Shown: in pieces, positions 10,933 through 21,830 of the stretch
How the letters are laid out: the number at the start of each line of letters is the position of its first letter
Position numbering within the stretch: the stretch's first letter is position 1
Assembly (NCBI GenBank): GCA_977006965.1
Contig: OZ345362.1
Span: 186,001 to 250,000, forward strand
Direction of reading: 5' to 3'
Length of the DNA: 64,000 nt
Origin: Phymatolithon calcareum
Lineage: Eukaryota; Rhodophyta; Florideophyceae; Hapalidiales
Made by a program: the position numbers and the translations under genes
Notes under the pieces: generated by a model
Databases searched by the model: none
What the model was told of the DNA's origin: nothing
Seen by the model: the letters and a program-made list of their open reading frames with translations, nothing else

Positions 10933-11313
10933 GCCTCTCGTGGATTGCAACCATAATAGAGGCTCAGGCAATGAACAATAATTATTGTATATTGCGCTTC
11001 AAACAACAATCTACGGCAATCATGTTGTTAGGAACCTTGATTAGACGCCCCCAACGCATTGAGTAATATACACTATGTGTAGCCCATAAATCGTGTACTA
11101 AATGAGAGAAAGAAAGATTTAGGACTGAGAGCAAAGTAATAAGAGAAGGAATCAATTTGTCATTTAACCTCAAGTTGGGTAGATAGCAACCTTTCCAATA
11201 AACTACAATACTTCGAAATGGCGGCTGCATTTCTTCGCACGTTACCTCATTTATTTTAGTTCCACGTAGGCTTATGAGTGGCAACTTTGCCTTTGAATGG
11301 AGCGATGAGCTCT

Positions 11314-11887
11314 CTACGCTAATTCTGTTTCAAAGGCAGTCGTGTGGAGAAACTCTTCAAGCGCTCTACTTTGCAGTGGTCTTTTTCTAGCACGTGCGAC
11401 GGGGCCGAGACTGATTTCGAGCTTCGGTACGACGACGTCTTGAATTTTAAGTCCGGTTGCGAGCGTTGAACTTAGTGTCAAGAGCTGGGTTGAGGCTGCT
11501 TGAAGAGACGCTTGAAGATCATTCATAGTGCTTCTTATGGTTTTGGCGCGGGATCATGGCCCCGACCTTAGCCCTTGAGCTACTGGAAGCTCCTGGGAAC
11601 GCCTTCGAGTAAACTGTCTCCACGGTTGAGTTCGAATGAATGAGCGTGTCTCGAACGGATTGAAGAGTGTCCTTGACGTCGGCAACAACTTCGTCTGGAA
11701 TGGTATCAGGTCTCGTCCGGAGCAATTCCTCCACTGCTGCTAGCTGCCTTGTCAGGCGATCAAGTTTTTCGGAAAGGATGCGACACGTTTCTGGGGCATT
11801 GCGGATATTCACGATGCGCGTCATGATGCTTGTGGCGATAGTGCGAGCTTCGGCAATGATGGCGAGAGAAAACCCAGCTACCTCCAT
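11314..11887 (-). pseudogene. Helical SesA/HeLo-like N-terminal domain protein, frameshifted
   Basis: An ATG at 11887 opens MEVAGFSLAIIAEARTIATS, a hydrophobic-amphipathic start, followed by long helices (KLDRLTRQLAAVEELLR, ADVKDTLQSVRDTL). A one-base shift near 11545 moves the reading into the frame of 11526-11314 (QASLQAASTQLLTLSSTLAT), which ends in a stop. The layout resembles SesA/HeLo-like N-terminal domains that precede NACHT/NB-ARC switches in fungal-type death-signalling proteins. No nucleotide-binding domain follows. A broken WD40 gene of the kind that can end such proteins lies 1.3 kb away on the other strand. Family assignment is tentative. Confidence 0.4.
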
Positions 11888-11889
11888 AT

Positions 11890-13250
11890 CGAAGTGGATT
11901 AAACGGTTGGGTGAAGGTGATGCGGAAGTGATGGTGCAAGACGAGGACGGCGAGATGGTTTCTCAAAAGTTCGTCTTGAAGGGGGAGGTGGTTTCGAAAG
12001 TAGGTTTTTCACGAGCGAATGGACACCTTTCCTACGGTTTCTCTATTGCTAAATTCCTTGTTTTTGTGCGTTTTTTAAATGGTAAACTGTAGGAGACTTG
12101 TCCAATCATACCTTCCACACTTGGTGGAGATCATAGTTTCCATAAGACAGGGCACATCAATGATACGATAGGGTACTGTATTGCTTTGCCGTTTGACCAG
12201 AATCGTTTTTTGTCCGTGTTGTCGCTACGTTCCCAGTAAAGTTGTCGCACAAGTTCATCCATGAGAGAAACTCATTATCTAAGCTATATCGCTGGTTGAA
12301 CTAATGAGCACGATAAACTTCGTCATCGCACCCCAACAAGTCGGCAATGCACAATTCACAAGACACTGTCGACAAGTACCTCTGATGTCAGCCCGTAACT
12401 GAGAATTATTGTGGACTTGCCATGTGTGTACTCAAGAGCGAGTGTTGTCACATAGAGTGTAGCTCACTGAGCTGTGATTTAAGTTCGATCTCCTACATCG
12501 CGCATCTCTCCTTTTCGACTTCTCCCTTATTTGACCTTCGGCTCGTTCTGCAGTGCCGTTTTTTGTCTGACGTTTTGCCAATCGAGAAATCTTAGGCAAA
12601 AAGAAGAGAATGAAGAAATGTAGGTTAAACGTAGATTTATTTATAGAGTGGGTGCAAAAAACGTAGAAGAGCTATTTCGTGAGAGATCCTTATCTACACT
12701 CAAATTTCTGAACAATGACAAAATGTTGCAAAACAGCTTTCGACAGTCGCTTTCCACGTGAGCGGTCTTTGCGCCATAAAGAAAACAAGAAAAACGGTTT
12801 CGATGGCTCTGTGATTGCGTTGAATATACTTAAAAATGCAGTCTTAGGGAATGTTTAGCCTTTTTTTACGGTGTGCTTGGTCCGAAGGATTAATTTTCAG
12901 AAATTAGTCCTCCCTGAGGTATTGCCGCCTGATTCGAATTAAGGCCCGTTTTAAACATCACAAATCGACCGTGAGGAGTGTGTATTGTCATAGGATATTT
13001 TGTACGCTAGTTCGAAGTTTTCACACCACATGTTTTGGGTGCACCGTCACGTATTACACCTGTGCTCGAAAATGGAGGTAAGCCTACTCAAGTAGTATTT
13101 CTTTCTTTCAAATTTGATCGTCTTTGAAATCATTCCGCCAGCAATACTGTAAGGTCTTATCATAAATACTCACGCAACTTTCGCGACTCCACATCTGCGC
13201 CGAAGGGAGTCGAGATTTTTGCATGAGGATTTTATGATAGACGTGAGTCG
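11890..13250. other. AT-rich stretch without a recognised gene
   Basis: About 1.3 kb with no convincing frame, no strong repeat and no RNA gene that I can see. Confidence 0.4.
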
Positions 13251-13754
13251 GTGTAAATCGAAATTTGCAAGAACCAATCATTCGCTTACAACAATATGTC
13301 ACATTCGCACGCAGACGCTCGATTTGTGTCGTTAACCGCGCACTCTGCCATCTGCTACCATTGGAAACTTTGGCTGGCGCCGCACAGCGAATCGACTCTA
13401 GGACACCTACCTGCGCGTCTTCGGCACCGCGGCAGTCTGCGACCGCCAGCCGTCATGCTAGCGGCCGCCAGCGCCGAAATCGCGCCTATTTTGCTTACAT
13501 AGCAACTCCGCTGCGTCCTTGTCACCCATTGTCCGCAAACGTCGTACGCCACGCAAAGCGCGTTCCCCGCGATGATGTCTGCCTCGCGCACCTCGCTGAC
13601 GCCCCTCTTCCATTTCCCTCCACTTGCGCTGGGCTGGTTTTTCGAATCCGACCACTGCTGCTTTGTCCACTGCGGCTGCCCAGCGTCCTGTGATTCACCA
13701 CCCTGCACAAGTTCCGCAGATGCGAAAAGTTCCGGCACGCTCACCGAAAAGGCG

Positions 13755-14560
13755 GGCTCAGACTTGGCATCTGTCCGTCGCCCTCCTGGCGCGGCGATCG
13801 TGCATTCGAGCAGAAATTCTTCCCGGCCCGCGTGTGCCGGCAGGAGACCGCGTGCATCAGGCAGGCGCTCGCGCGCAAGACGCGAGATGAGACGGGGAAA
13901 GTGACGAAGGACGTGCTGCGTGTGCGGGGGAGGGACAATGTGCTGCGGAATGAGATGCGGCTCTCGCGCGACGCGGCGTATGTGAGGGCGGTGGATAAAT
14001 TGACGTCGTCCTCGACGTGAGCGGAGTTGCTGCGATTTATCTCGAGTGGCGGGAAGGTGGATTTGCGCTCGCAGCTCGGCAACCAGATCCACTGGAAGGT
14101 TGCCGCGTACTTGACCGCCAATGCGCAGATGAGATGGTTTCTCTCCCCTTCGAGGTTAAGAAAAGCGCGTAGGGTTCGTGATGAGACGAGGGCAAAGTAC
14201 CTGCCGAGAATGAAGAGTCATTTCGACCGTGTCGTAGGCACGAAGTCGAAGTTGTGGACGAAGCGCAAGTCGGACAATAATAACGGCTGGGGTAAATCAA
14301 GAAGGTTGCGCGGTGAATGCGCGTTGTGCAGGACGAGGCGGTGCAGGTACGGTTCTACCGTGCCGATTTCTGGGAGGGTCAGGGGGAGGTTGCGAGGGGG
14401 CCGAAGGAGGTGGGTGACTTGAAGAGGTAAATCGCGGGCAAGAGGTGGAGAGGAGGTTTCACCGCGATAGGCCGACGGTGGAGAAGAAGAAGCTTGTGGA
14501 TATGATGAGGAGTTTGTCGCAAAGGGATTTTGCGTGGCAGGAGAAGAAGTGCAAGTAGAG
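13755..14560 (+). pseudogene. GC-rich decayed gene, family unknown
   Basis: A GC-rich block carries coding-like sequence in plus frames. A frame from 13832 (ACIRQALARKTRDETGK) is interrupted by a single in-frame TGA at 14018-14020 and then continues in the same frame (AELLRFISSGGKVDLRSQLG) to about 14150. After frameshifts, traces reappear (QDEAVQVRFYRADFWEGQ near 14325; RPTVEKKKLVDMMRSL near 14475) and end at a stop near 14558. I do not recognise the family. The charged, helical, Arg/Lys-rich character suggests a nucleic-acid-associated protein, but that is guesswork. The GC-rich segment just upstream (13300-13750) may belong to the same gene. Confidence 0.4.
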
Positions 14561-14869
14561 TGAGTAAAGTAGTCCTTCTAGCGTTGTTCACCACTCTTTG
14601 TAGTAGTAGTAGTGTACCCTCTTCGATTACGGATGGAAACGAATTTGAAGAGCATGCATGCCAAGAGAGGAACTGATGGATCGTTGAAGCGGACCAGGGA
14701 CGATGCGGTAGTTGACATACACATGTAGTTATTTTCCCAAAATTGCATGCCGTTGCCGCCGTTGCCAGTGCATACTACCATAGTGGCCTGACGCTAGCAC
14801 GATGACTTCATAGACACATGCAATTTTGCTTATCATGATCATCATGTTGAACAATGCGACAGGGCGATG

Positions 14870-15310
14870 GCTTTCCTCTGCAATGACTAAAGCATGCAAG
14901 GACGGCCGTGTACGAGTTGCGTGTACTGGGAGTATTCAAGAAAGTGCTAAGTTTACAGACGTTTATACAAAAGGCGCTAGTAGAGCCACGCTAGGAGTAC
15001 GCAATCCACTCAAGGCCCTTTACAGAAGACGTACAAAAGGCCGTCAAGAGGGTAGAACTAACATTTCTAATGAAGAAGGCTTGTATTGATTCCCTGAAGG
15101 CATAGCAAAATGCGGTTAAGCCCAAGACCCGACAATCCCTTAGAGGACTAAGATAGGATTACCCTGCATCCTTAGTTTTCCCTTCCACCCTTCTGCTGAC
15201 CGTTTCGTGAGCTGCACAAAGATAGGTAGCATCTGAGGACGCCTTGCCCATATCTTCGGAAGTCTGTGAGGCTTTTAAATAAACTTGCATTACGAAATCT
15301 ACAACTGCCT
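14870..15310 (+). mobile_element. LINE family A fragment with 3' tail
   Basis: Decayed match to the thumb region (AAGCATGCAAGGACGGCCGT near 14892 corresponds to the KARTAVYELRTLGV region of other copies), followed by the family 3' tail with CATATCTTCGGAAGTCTGTG and TTTAAATAAACTTG ending near 15292. Confidence 0.75.
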
Positions 15311-15319
15311 TTCTTGAAT

Positions 15320-15970
15320 TGCCCATTCATTTCCTTACTAGCACGTAACGGCACGCAGACGTTGCGAACAGAAATATCTCTGTCAGCGTGCGGTTCACTG
15401 TCTGCAACAGACTATCCAAATCAGTCCCGAGCACCCCCTCAGGGGTATCCGTGGATCCTATATAACCTAGAATAGTTTCCTATCGCAACATACTACTGCG
15501 CTCGGGTGGCTCTGGTAGAGTTGCGCCCCCGCTCTGGTCGTTGGCACCAACTACGTATTCATGCCGCTCATGCTGATTTTCCCTCCAAAGCTGGATATGT
15601 ATTTCCTATTATGGGGGATAGTACGTATGCGGGCGATGGAGCTGGATTTTTCGGTCATACTCTATGACTCATACATTCGAGCCTCCACTCATGATGCTCC
15701 ATCTTATGGAGAACGACGAGTCCCTGTACTAGGTACCAGGCTATATACTAGAATGAACAAGTTACAAAAAGCTGCTCACGTACAGTCTTTGAAGTGTAAA
15801 TGAGAGCTTTCAAATAAACCACTAAACAGTTGCAAAAAAATTGTGCTCCATACCCTTTAGTTTCGTATCAAGTTCCCTCGTAAGGATGCATTTTTGAGGA
15901 AGTGGAACCGGCCCTCAGCGCGGCCCAGGAAATGGTGTTTACCAGAACATGAACCTCCCCAAGGGTCCCC
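15320..15970. other. Stretch without a recognised gene
   Basis: Nothing beyond short frames. A CTCAGGGGTATCC-type patch lies near 15430. Confidence 0.3.
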
Positions 15971-15974
15971 CCCT

Positions 15975-16203
15975 CAGTCCATGCCTATAAAATATATTCT
16001 TGGATACGTTCGCCGAAACCGCCGCCCAAGTACCAAGAACCGTGTCTGAACATCCAACGCATTTATTTGCTGATGACGTTCTTTTTCAGGCAAAGAATTC
16101 CAAAGGGTTACAAAAACTATTAGACATAGCCAAAAAGCGGGCAGGCAAAAACTCCATGGAATGGAACACAAAACAAGGAAAGAGTGAGGTCCTTAAGTAC
16201 AAA
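15975..16203 (+). mobile_element. LINE reverse transcriptase fragment (FADD box)
   Basis: Reads PLSP near 15968-15980, then FAETAAQVPRTVS, HLFADDVLFQAKNS and LLDIAKKRAGKNSMEWNTKQ up to KSEVLKYKG. It matches the palm region of family A and stops abruptly where the cupin gene begins. Confidence 0.75.
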
Positions 16204-16618
16204 GGCGCTTCGTGACGCTGACTTTGTCATCCGTGACAATGTCCCGCCGATCTCTCGAAATAAAGGCTTTTCTGGGATCACCGCTGACGCCACCAACACG
16301 AGGGTGCTGTCTGCGACCGACACCCAGTTCCGCATCTCTACAGTGCATGTCGCATCTAGCCTTCGGTTTGTAAAACATTACCATCCGCGTGGCGCTGAGG
16401 TGCTGTATGTGACCAGAGGAACAATGGTTTCCTACCTGTGGGACGAAGAAAATATTGCGAGAATTATCCGAAACGTGGTGAGGAAGGGGGACTCCACGGT
16501 GTTCCCTCAAGGTCCTGTGCATCTTGTGAAGTGCATCAGCAACATTGATTGGACCTTCGTCGGTGTGCTGAACCCAGGAGACCCGGGCACCGTATCTTTT
16601 GCTGCTGCTGCGTAATCA
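16204..16618 (+). pseudogene. Germin-like cupin, 5'-truncated at a LINE junction
   Basis: An open frame ending at the stop at 16616-16618 encodes a cupin. Germin box 1 is intact (HYHPRGAEVLYVTRG: His-x-His...Glu...Gly, the metal ligands). Box 2 is also intact (GDSTVFPQGPVHLVKCISN: Gly...Pro-x-Gly-x2-His). Germin-like proteins are secreted Mn-binding oxidases/dismutases. Usual germins are about 200-220 residues with a signal peptide. Here the N-terminus is replaced by LINE sequence, and the first recognisable cupin residues (DADFVIRDNVPP) follow the junction directly. The frame can be opened from an ATG inside the LINE (16184), but no signal peptide is present, so a secreted product is unlikely. 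Confidence 0.8.
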
Positions 16619-16745
16619 TCATGATTATGAGTGTGAATGCATTGCGGAAAGCGTGCAGCAGGACGAGCACCAAGTTTGAATATATAGTAGGAACGTGGAG
16701 ATAATTAAATTATCATTTTTATTCATTAAATAGAGTATGTGCACT

Positions 16746-19122
16746 GTGCTTCACTTTTGTAAAGGCCTGAAATGGGGAGCGTTATGTGGGAGAGGAAGGC
16801 TTTGTTTGCGATTGTACAGTTTGTACATGGACGCGGTTTAAGTAGGCAGGGCACAGGACGGTGTGGTGCTGATTTAGAAAATTCTGAAACTGGCTACCTC
16901 CACCACTGAAAACTCTTGAAAAAACTTTTGAGGCCCTGCTGGCCGGAGGCAAAAGTTTTGAAAACCTCCTTCTTACCCCGTTTTCACTCTCTCTCTGCAT
17001 CCATCCCATCTCGCTCATGCTCGAAAAAGCTTTTTTTCCAACCTGCTCTGTTGCTGTTGCTGTAAGGCGCGGGCGCTGCTACGCGCGACAATACCCTACC
17101 CTACCCTACGACACATGCATCACTGAATCAGCTCTTCTCCGATTATTGCAGTTCGACCGATCTACTTTACACTAGCGGCACACACGTTCCTAGCGCAGTG
17201 ACCTGTCTCCTCAGCATTGCATTCTCTTCCAGAAGTTTCGTCTGTTTCACCCGCAAATCATCCGCCGTGCGCTCCAACTCATTCTTTTGCACCTGCAATC
17301 GTTGCACTCTCCCTAATCTTCTCGCGTCAATTCTTCTTGCGGTTTTCCATATTCGAATACGCATGTCAAGTTCCCGTTTCCTCTTCTGGTCCTCCGGGGA
17401 CTGAGGTGCTGGCTGCGGTCCTCGCGGTAATGATATTCTCGCTCTAGGTGCAGGTCGCCGAGGCTGTGAGTGAGCAATTCTATTATCGATCGCACGACCG
17501 ATTACATTGCTATTGTGCCATGCACCAGGTAACACCTCCGGGCCGCCGTCTATTGGAGATTGCCCAGCCGTTGTGCAAAGCGCTGTGCTTCGGGCGTAGA
17601 TCGCGGAGCTGGAACTCGCTGTCATGTCTGCCGGCGGGCGACTTATACCAGATACTTGCGGTTTCCCCATCGGTGCGCAGATTTCTTCTCCGGAGAGTAA
17701 CGGAGAAGCTTGTGGCATGTAATGTACATTATAACCGACATCGGATCTTGGTCTTTTTCCAAAACGAACTGAGTTAGGCGCATGAGATAGCTCGCCTTGT
17801 CTGTTGACAATCTCGTGCGATCCATTGCCCGGCAGAAATGAGTTCAAATGTCTTTGATCCACACCGTCCGTACAAGACTGGAGAGCATGTCGCACGCTTT
17901 CACTGAATGCTTGCACCAGAGCCTCGCCTAGAGCGGATGTGTTCGACGACATGGTCTGCACTGCCGGGGTTATGTTCGCATCTTGTAACCGTCCCTCACG
18001 CAGTTGAATAACATCCTGCCGCACCTGACTCAATTCAAGCTCCTGCGCTGCCCCTTGCTGCTGTCCTATGGCTCGCTGCTGCCGCACGATTTCGCTGTAC
18101 TCAAGGGCTTGTTGCTGGGTCAGTTGTTGATGTTGCATAGCCTGCTGTTCTATAGCAATAGGCTTTTGTTGCTGCTCTTTAGTCAGGCACTGCCGTTGCG
18201 TCTCGCACATGCGAAATTGATCCACCTGGCGTTCTCTTTCCACTTTGTGCTGCGCAACGGCAAGCTGCTCCGCAAGTCGTACTTCCTCCGCCCTATTGTC
18301 CGTCCTGTGCGAAAAGCGCATCTGTTGAATTTGATCACGTCGCTCACTGTGGTTTCCTCCCAAGTTTGAATTGGCAATAGGACCATTCAAATTGTATTCC
18401 GGTACTGCAGATTGCAAAATCTCCATTTCATCGCCATCCGTGACCATCCAACAGCTCTCTGAATTTCCCCAAAAGGAAACACCAGACAGTCTCACGGAAT
18501 CCGGGGAAGAAGAGGAGCCAATCAGGAACCGAGTGTAATGCCGATGCGCCACCAAGTGTGGATTGTCGGATTCTGAAAGAACGTCCACAATCTCATCAAA
18601 ACTTTTGTCCACATTAAATATCGTGGCGGCGACAGCGACGGTACTGATCGATGGGCACTGGACATATTTTCCAAATGCACGTTGCACAGCCGCATCAAGT
18701 CGATCTCGAACCGCCCATTGTCGCAAAGATAGTACAGTATCTAGATTTTTTTCCGTGCTTGTTCGATGCACTATATACTCAATATCGGTGCTCACAGCAG
18801 CACCTTTTTTCAAATACATCACAGTCTGCTTACCTGAATAATGGCCGAGATGCGTGCGCGTGTTATGCGCATAGAAACGCAGGTCGTTAGAGTGTTCAGA
18901 TTGACGAAGAGACACCGGACAATTGCAGCACATTGAGGGATGAGCATTTGAGTCTTTTGAATGAAGTAAGAGGCACTCTGCTGTCCAAAATTGAAAGCTG
19001 GAACAATGACGCAATCGCAGTAGAACTGCCGATCAGAGCTAGTATCGTCGGCACCGCGGTAAATGTAGGAGTTTTTCATATACGGCCCGACTCGTCCGGC
19101 CTTGACGTCTTGTTTGATTTTA
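16746..19122. repeat. Long dispersed repeat, copy 2 (partner 5696-8370)
   Basis: Same order and sequence as copy 1 with scattered substitutions. About 300 bp present in copy 1 (about 7887-8186) are absent here near 18946, and similarity ends at about 19122. Copy 2 therefore lacks the gene's 5' end. Confidence 0.85.
17167..19014 (-). pseudogene. Leucine-zipper protein, copy 2 (5'-truncated, internal deletion)
   Basis: This is one continuous frame of 615 codons, compared with two broken frames in copy 1, because the T tract at 18746-18752 keeps seven T. It retains part of the cysteine cluster (HPSMCCNCPVSLRQ), the Gln-rich coiled coil and the perfect six-leucine zipper at the C-terminus. The basic stretch is more changed (RIWKTARRIDARRLGRVQRL), again lacking the bZIP Asn and Arg. 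A deletion of about 300 bp removes the region between the tyrosine-rich N-terminal part and the cysteine cluster and shifts its frame. The remaining 5' piece (18819-19079) is in another frame and has no start. A shortened protein could only arise from an internal start. Confidence 0.7.
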
Positions 19123-19146
19123 ATATGTTATCCCTTGCTACACATT

Positions 19147-19160
19147 TATCCCGCGGGATA
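19147..19160. repeat. Perfect 14-bp palindrome
   Basis: TATCCCGCGGGATA, just beyond the end of repeat copy 2. Confidence 0.7.
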
Positions 19161-19528
19161 TACGCTATACCGTATTTTCGGCGGCAGTATTTTACATGTA
19201 TTCGAGCTCAATCGGACCCATAAACAGATTGAGGATTAAGAGGCGCTTAATCTCACTATTGGGGAAGAAAATAGAGGGAAATAATTACAAGGGACAGATA
19301 TGGCCGTCCTTGAAAATTAAAAAAATCGCCGTTCCAGGCCTGTTTTTGCCTATCCCGCTGCGGGCATTTTGCATTTCTCCAGCTGCTATTTTTATGAAAC
19401 AAATTGCGTCAGAATCCAGGAAACGTCATCTTTTCAAATATGTAAATGTGATTGGATGACTAGTAGTAGATTTGGCGGTAGAGCACTGTAAAGATTGTAA
19501 AATTAGCTGGGACGAGATAGCAGGATTA

Positions 19529-19562
19529 TCCCGAGAAAATATTTCTATCTCGGGATAATATT
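19529..19562. repeat. Hairpin with ~12-bp stem
   Basis: ATTATCCCGAGA pairs perfectly with TCTCGGGATAAT around an 11-nt loop. The TATCCCG core is the same as in the palindrome at 19147. Confidence 0.65.
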
Positions 19563-19772
19563 TGATCCCCCAATGACATTTTTCTGTCACAGAAGCTGTC
19601 GCCTTTCAATGCGTTATAGTTTATGTAAATTAAAATTGAAAATCATGTTCCCGAAACAGTTTCGTTTGAAAAACATAGCATTTCAAAAAATTCATATTAT
19701 GTCAGGCAGCTTACATTCCTTCTTAGTTGTTGAGTACTTCAGCGCTGTTGAAATCCCTCTGCCTTCTACCAT

Positions 19773-20434
19773 TTGGGTTTCGTTCACAAGCGAGAAATAT
19801 CGAGATTCCCGCAGCCCCCCGATATTATTAAGCGTTTGAAAGGACACGTAGAAGTGGGAGCCTGTGCGACATTTGTCGGTGCATCAAAACGAATTGTTTC
19901 AAGTTTGAAGTTCAAATCGGTCATTGTGTGGGAATGGGAGTCGTCCGAGTCGCCGGCTCAGACGGGCGTGTGGATTTTATTTCGAGGCACTTGGATGAAG
20001 ACACTTCTTTTCTCTTCACAGTGTTCTATCTTCTTATTCATACAGTGATCATTGGAATCGCACTTGTCGAAGAAAAAGCAGAGACTGTACCGGAAGGTGA
20101 AGCTCGGCGCGAGAATTTCAGGAGAAGAAATGAACTCCGGGACAACGCTCTCTTGGGATGCATTGCCCCGGAAAAAGTGGCCGAGCAGATTGGCAATATT
20201 TTTGCGAAGTACAAACTCGGATTCTCATTTTCTTTGTACAGACACTGGCAAAGAGGATATGCGAAGCATAAGGGAGCGAGCTCATTTCTATTCAAATCCT
20301 ATTTGATTGATGAGAGTTTCGAGGGTGACTTTGTGGACTCGTTCATCACTCACTCAAGCTGGTCACAGCATGCGAACTGCTCGGCTGCACTATGCGAGGT
20401 ATTCCGGCTTGGGGATTGTGGAGCATCTATTTGA
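19773..20434 (+). pseudogene. Possible WD-repeat relic joined to an unknown helical protein
   Basis: The first frame (19773-20048) contains a blade-like segment (FVGASKRIVSSLKFKSVIVW) ending in Trp-Glu-Trp. A second frame (19928-20434) continues with a hydrophobic stretch (FLFTVFYLLIHTVIIGIAL), then a charged helical region (ARRENFRRRNELRDNALLG) and a soluble C-terminus. A frameshift near 19930-19950 probably joins them. The hydrophobic stretch may be a membrane segment or non-coding sequence. I do not recognise the second part. Confidence 0.3.
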
Positions 20435-20513
20435 GCTGTACCGCATGGCTTCACATGAGTGGTAGGTCGACATCGGTATCCGACGGAGTTCAGCACAACG
20501 ATCTGAGGTATGA

Positions 20514-20849
20514 GTGACGATATCAAGCTTGGAAGGCGCAAACTTGTCTTCGGGGACAGTAATGCACGGAAACAATCAAATGGATCTGTTACAAGACGCC
20601 AGGCGCCTAATGCACAGGCTTGCAAACTTCGTAGAGCTTTGGAAAGGAGTGGTTCTCGGCAGTGATGACGGAGGTCGCAATTCGGCGAGACGGTTGCCAC
20701 ACTCATATTATTCTCTAAAAGCAGCAGTAGATGCTGATGATATTGGTGGCGACTACGAGGCTATAATCTCAAGAAGTAAGCGAATGGTCTTCGAGTCTGA
20801 GACTTGGGAGAGAAGAAAACGTTGTTTTAGTGAAGAGAAAAAGCCATAG
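20514..20849 (+). CDS. Hypothetical protein, 111 residues
   Basis: Open frame with protein-like composition (MDLLQDARRLMHRLANFVEL, then KAAVDADDIGGDYEAIISRS). A competing frame in the same stretch is also open for 50 codons. No family recognised, and it may be another relic. Confidence 0.25.
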   Translation: MTISSLEGANLSSGTVMHGNNQMDLLQDARRLMHRLANFVELWKGVVLGSDDGGRNSARRLPHSYYSLKAAVDADDIGGDYEAIISRSKRMVFESETWERRKRCFSEEKKP

Positions 20850-21115
20850 AGTCATCAGTACGCTTTAAATTTCACATCCCTCATAGTAAGATACACAGCA
20901 TCTTCCAATTATCTCTGTTCTGGAGTAAGAAAAGGCAATTATCTTTTTCAGTCAAAAGAAAAGTACACCGTTCCATCTTAAATGCCAATCTTTTTTGTTA
21001 CGTCCTCCGCATACTTCGCTTCATAATGACTCTGTTCAGCGAGCTCTTGATGGAAAATCCTTGACTAAAACACTCTCCATCGCTATGCGATAACGCCCAT
21101 AACAGAAACAGTTTA

Positions 21116-21376
21116 TTGGGGCGTCGGCAAATGAGTAAGAGCGGACAGATCGCAAGAAAAGGTGTTCCAGATACTCTCATGGCGCAACCGGCGGTGACAG
21201 CTTTCCAAGTCCCGCCCGATCAGTACGAGACTATTCGCGGGACAAATCGAGACGGCCTAGAAGTCTGCGTCAAATGCCCGCAGAGACGAGACAATTTCCG
21301 ATACTACAAAATGACTTGGTCGTTTCCACACTTCGGGACCATTTCCGCAACTCTGGCTGGGCTGCTTCTCAATTGA
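21116..21376 (+). CDS. Hypothetical protein with CxxC, 86 residues
   Basis: The middle reads VPPDQYETIRGTNRDGLEV then CVKCPQRRDNFRYYKMTW, a plausible short zinc-binding or fold fragment. It overlaps a minus-strand frame at its 3' end. Family unknown. Confidence 0.25.
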   Translation: MGRRQMSKSGQIARKGVPDTLMAQPAVTAFQVPPDQYETIRGTNRDGLEVCVKCPQRRDNFRYYKMTWSFPHFGTISATLAGLLLN

Positions 21377-21705
21377 AGAGTGGCGTGAATCAAAAGCCAT
21401 GTTGAAATCAATAAGAAAGACGCCAATTTGATCTCTTCCGTTCTTACCGTCACTGCAACCTCGTCGATGTCGTTAAGAGTTTTGTAAACGTGAAATTTCC
21501 ATGAGTTCGCCGTTATAATTCTTGACTGGACCGAAGCCCGCAAGATCGCTCCCCCGTTGGCGGTGCTTGAAACAAACACATCGCCAGCTCCGCGATATCC
21601 CTTCCCTGAAACTCCATCAACTCTGAGATTTTGAATGTCTCCATGCCGTGCATTGAGGATCAAGACTTGCACTTCTTTCACATCTGTCAAGGCATTAGCG
21701 AGCAT
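21304..21705 (-). pseudogene. Hypothetical protein fragment
   Basis: A frame of 133 codons with beta-rich composition (VQVLILNARHGDIQNLRVDG, AGDVFVSSTANGGAILRA). Upstream traces in other frames up to 21830 (ERDELEGFSRPERLIAIPG) suggest a longer gene with frameshifts. The last ~30 residues may be read-through. Family unknown. Confidence 0.3.
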
Positions 21706-21830
21706 GTAATAGTCTCGTTCCGCCCAGGAATTGCGATAAGACGTTCAGGACGAGAAAAACCTTCCAATTCATCACGTTCCAGTCGCCGCTGGCTCTCTTC
21801 AGACGGTTCAGCTTAATCTTCAGAGTAGTT

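Noticed and set aside
13355-14092. 245-codon minus-strand gene
   Set aside because: The composition (Arg/Ala/Pro) is that of a GC-rich antisense shadow. The plus strand shows better coding traces from 13755.
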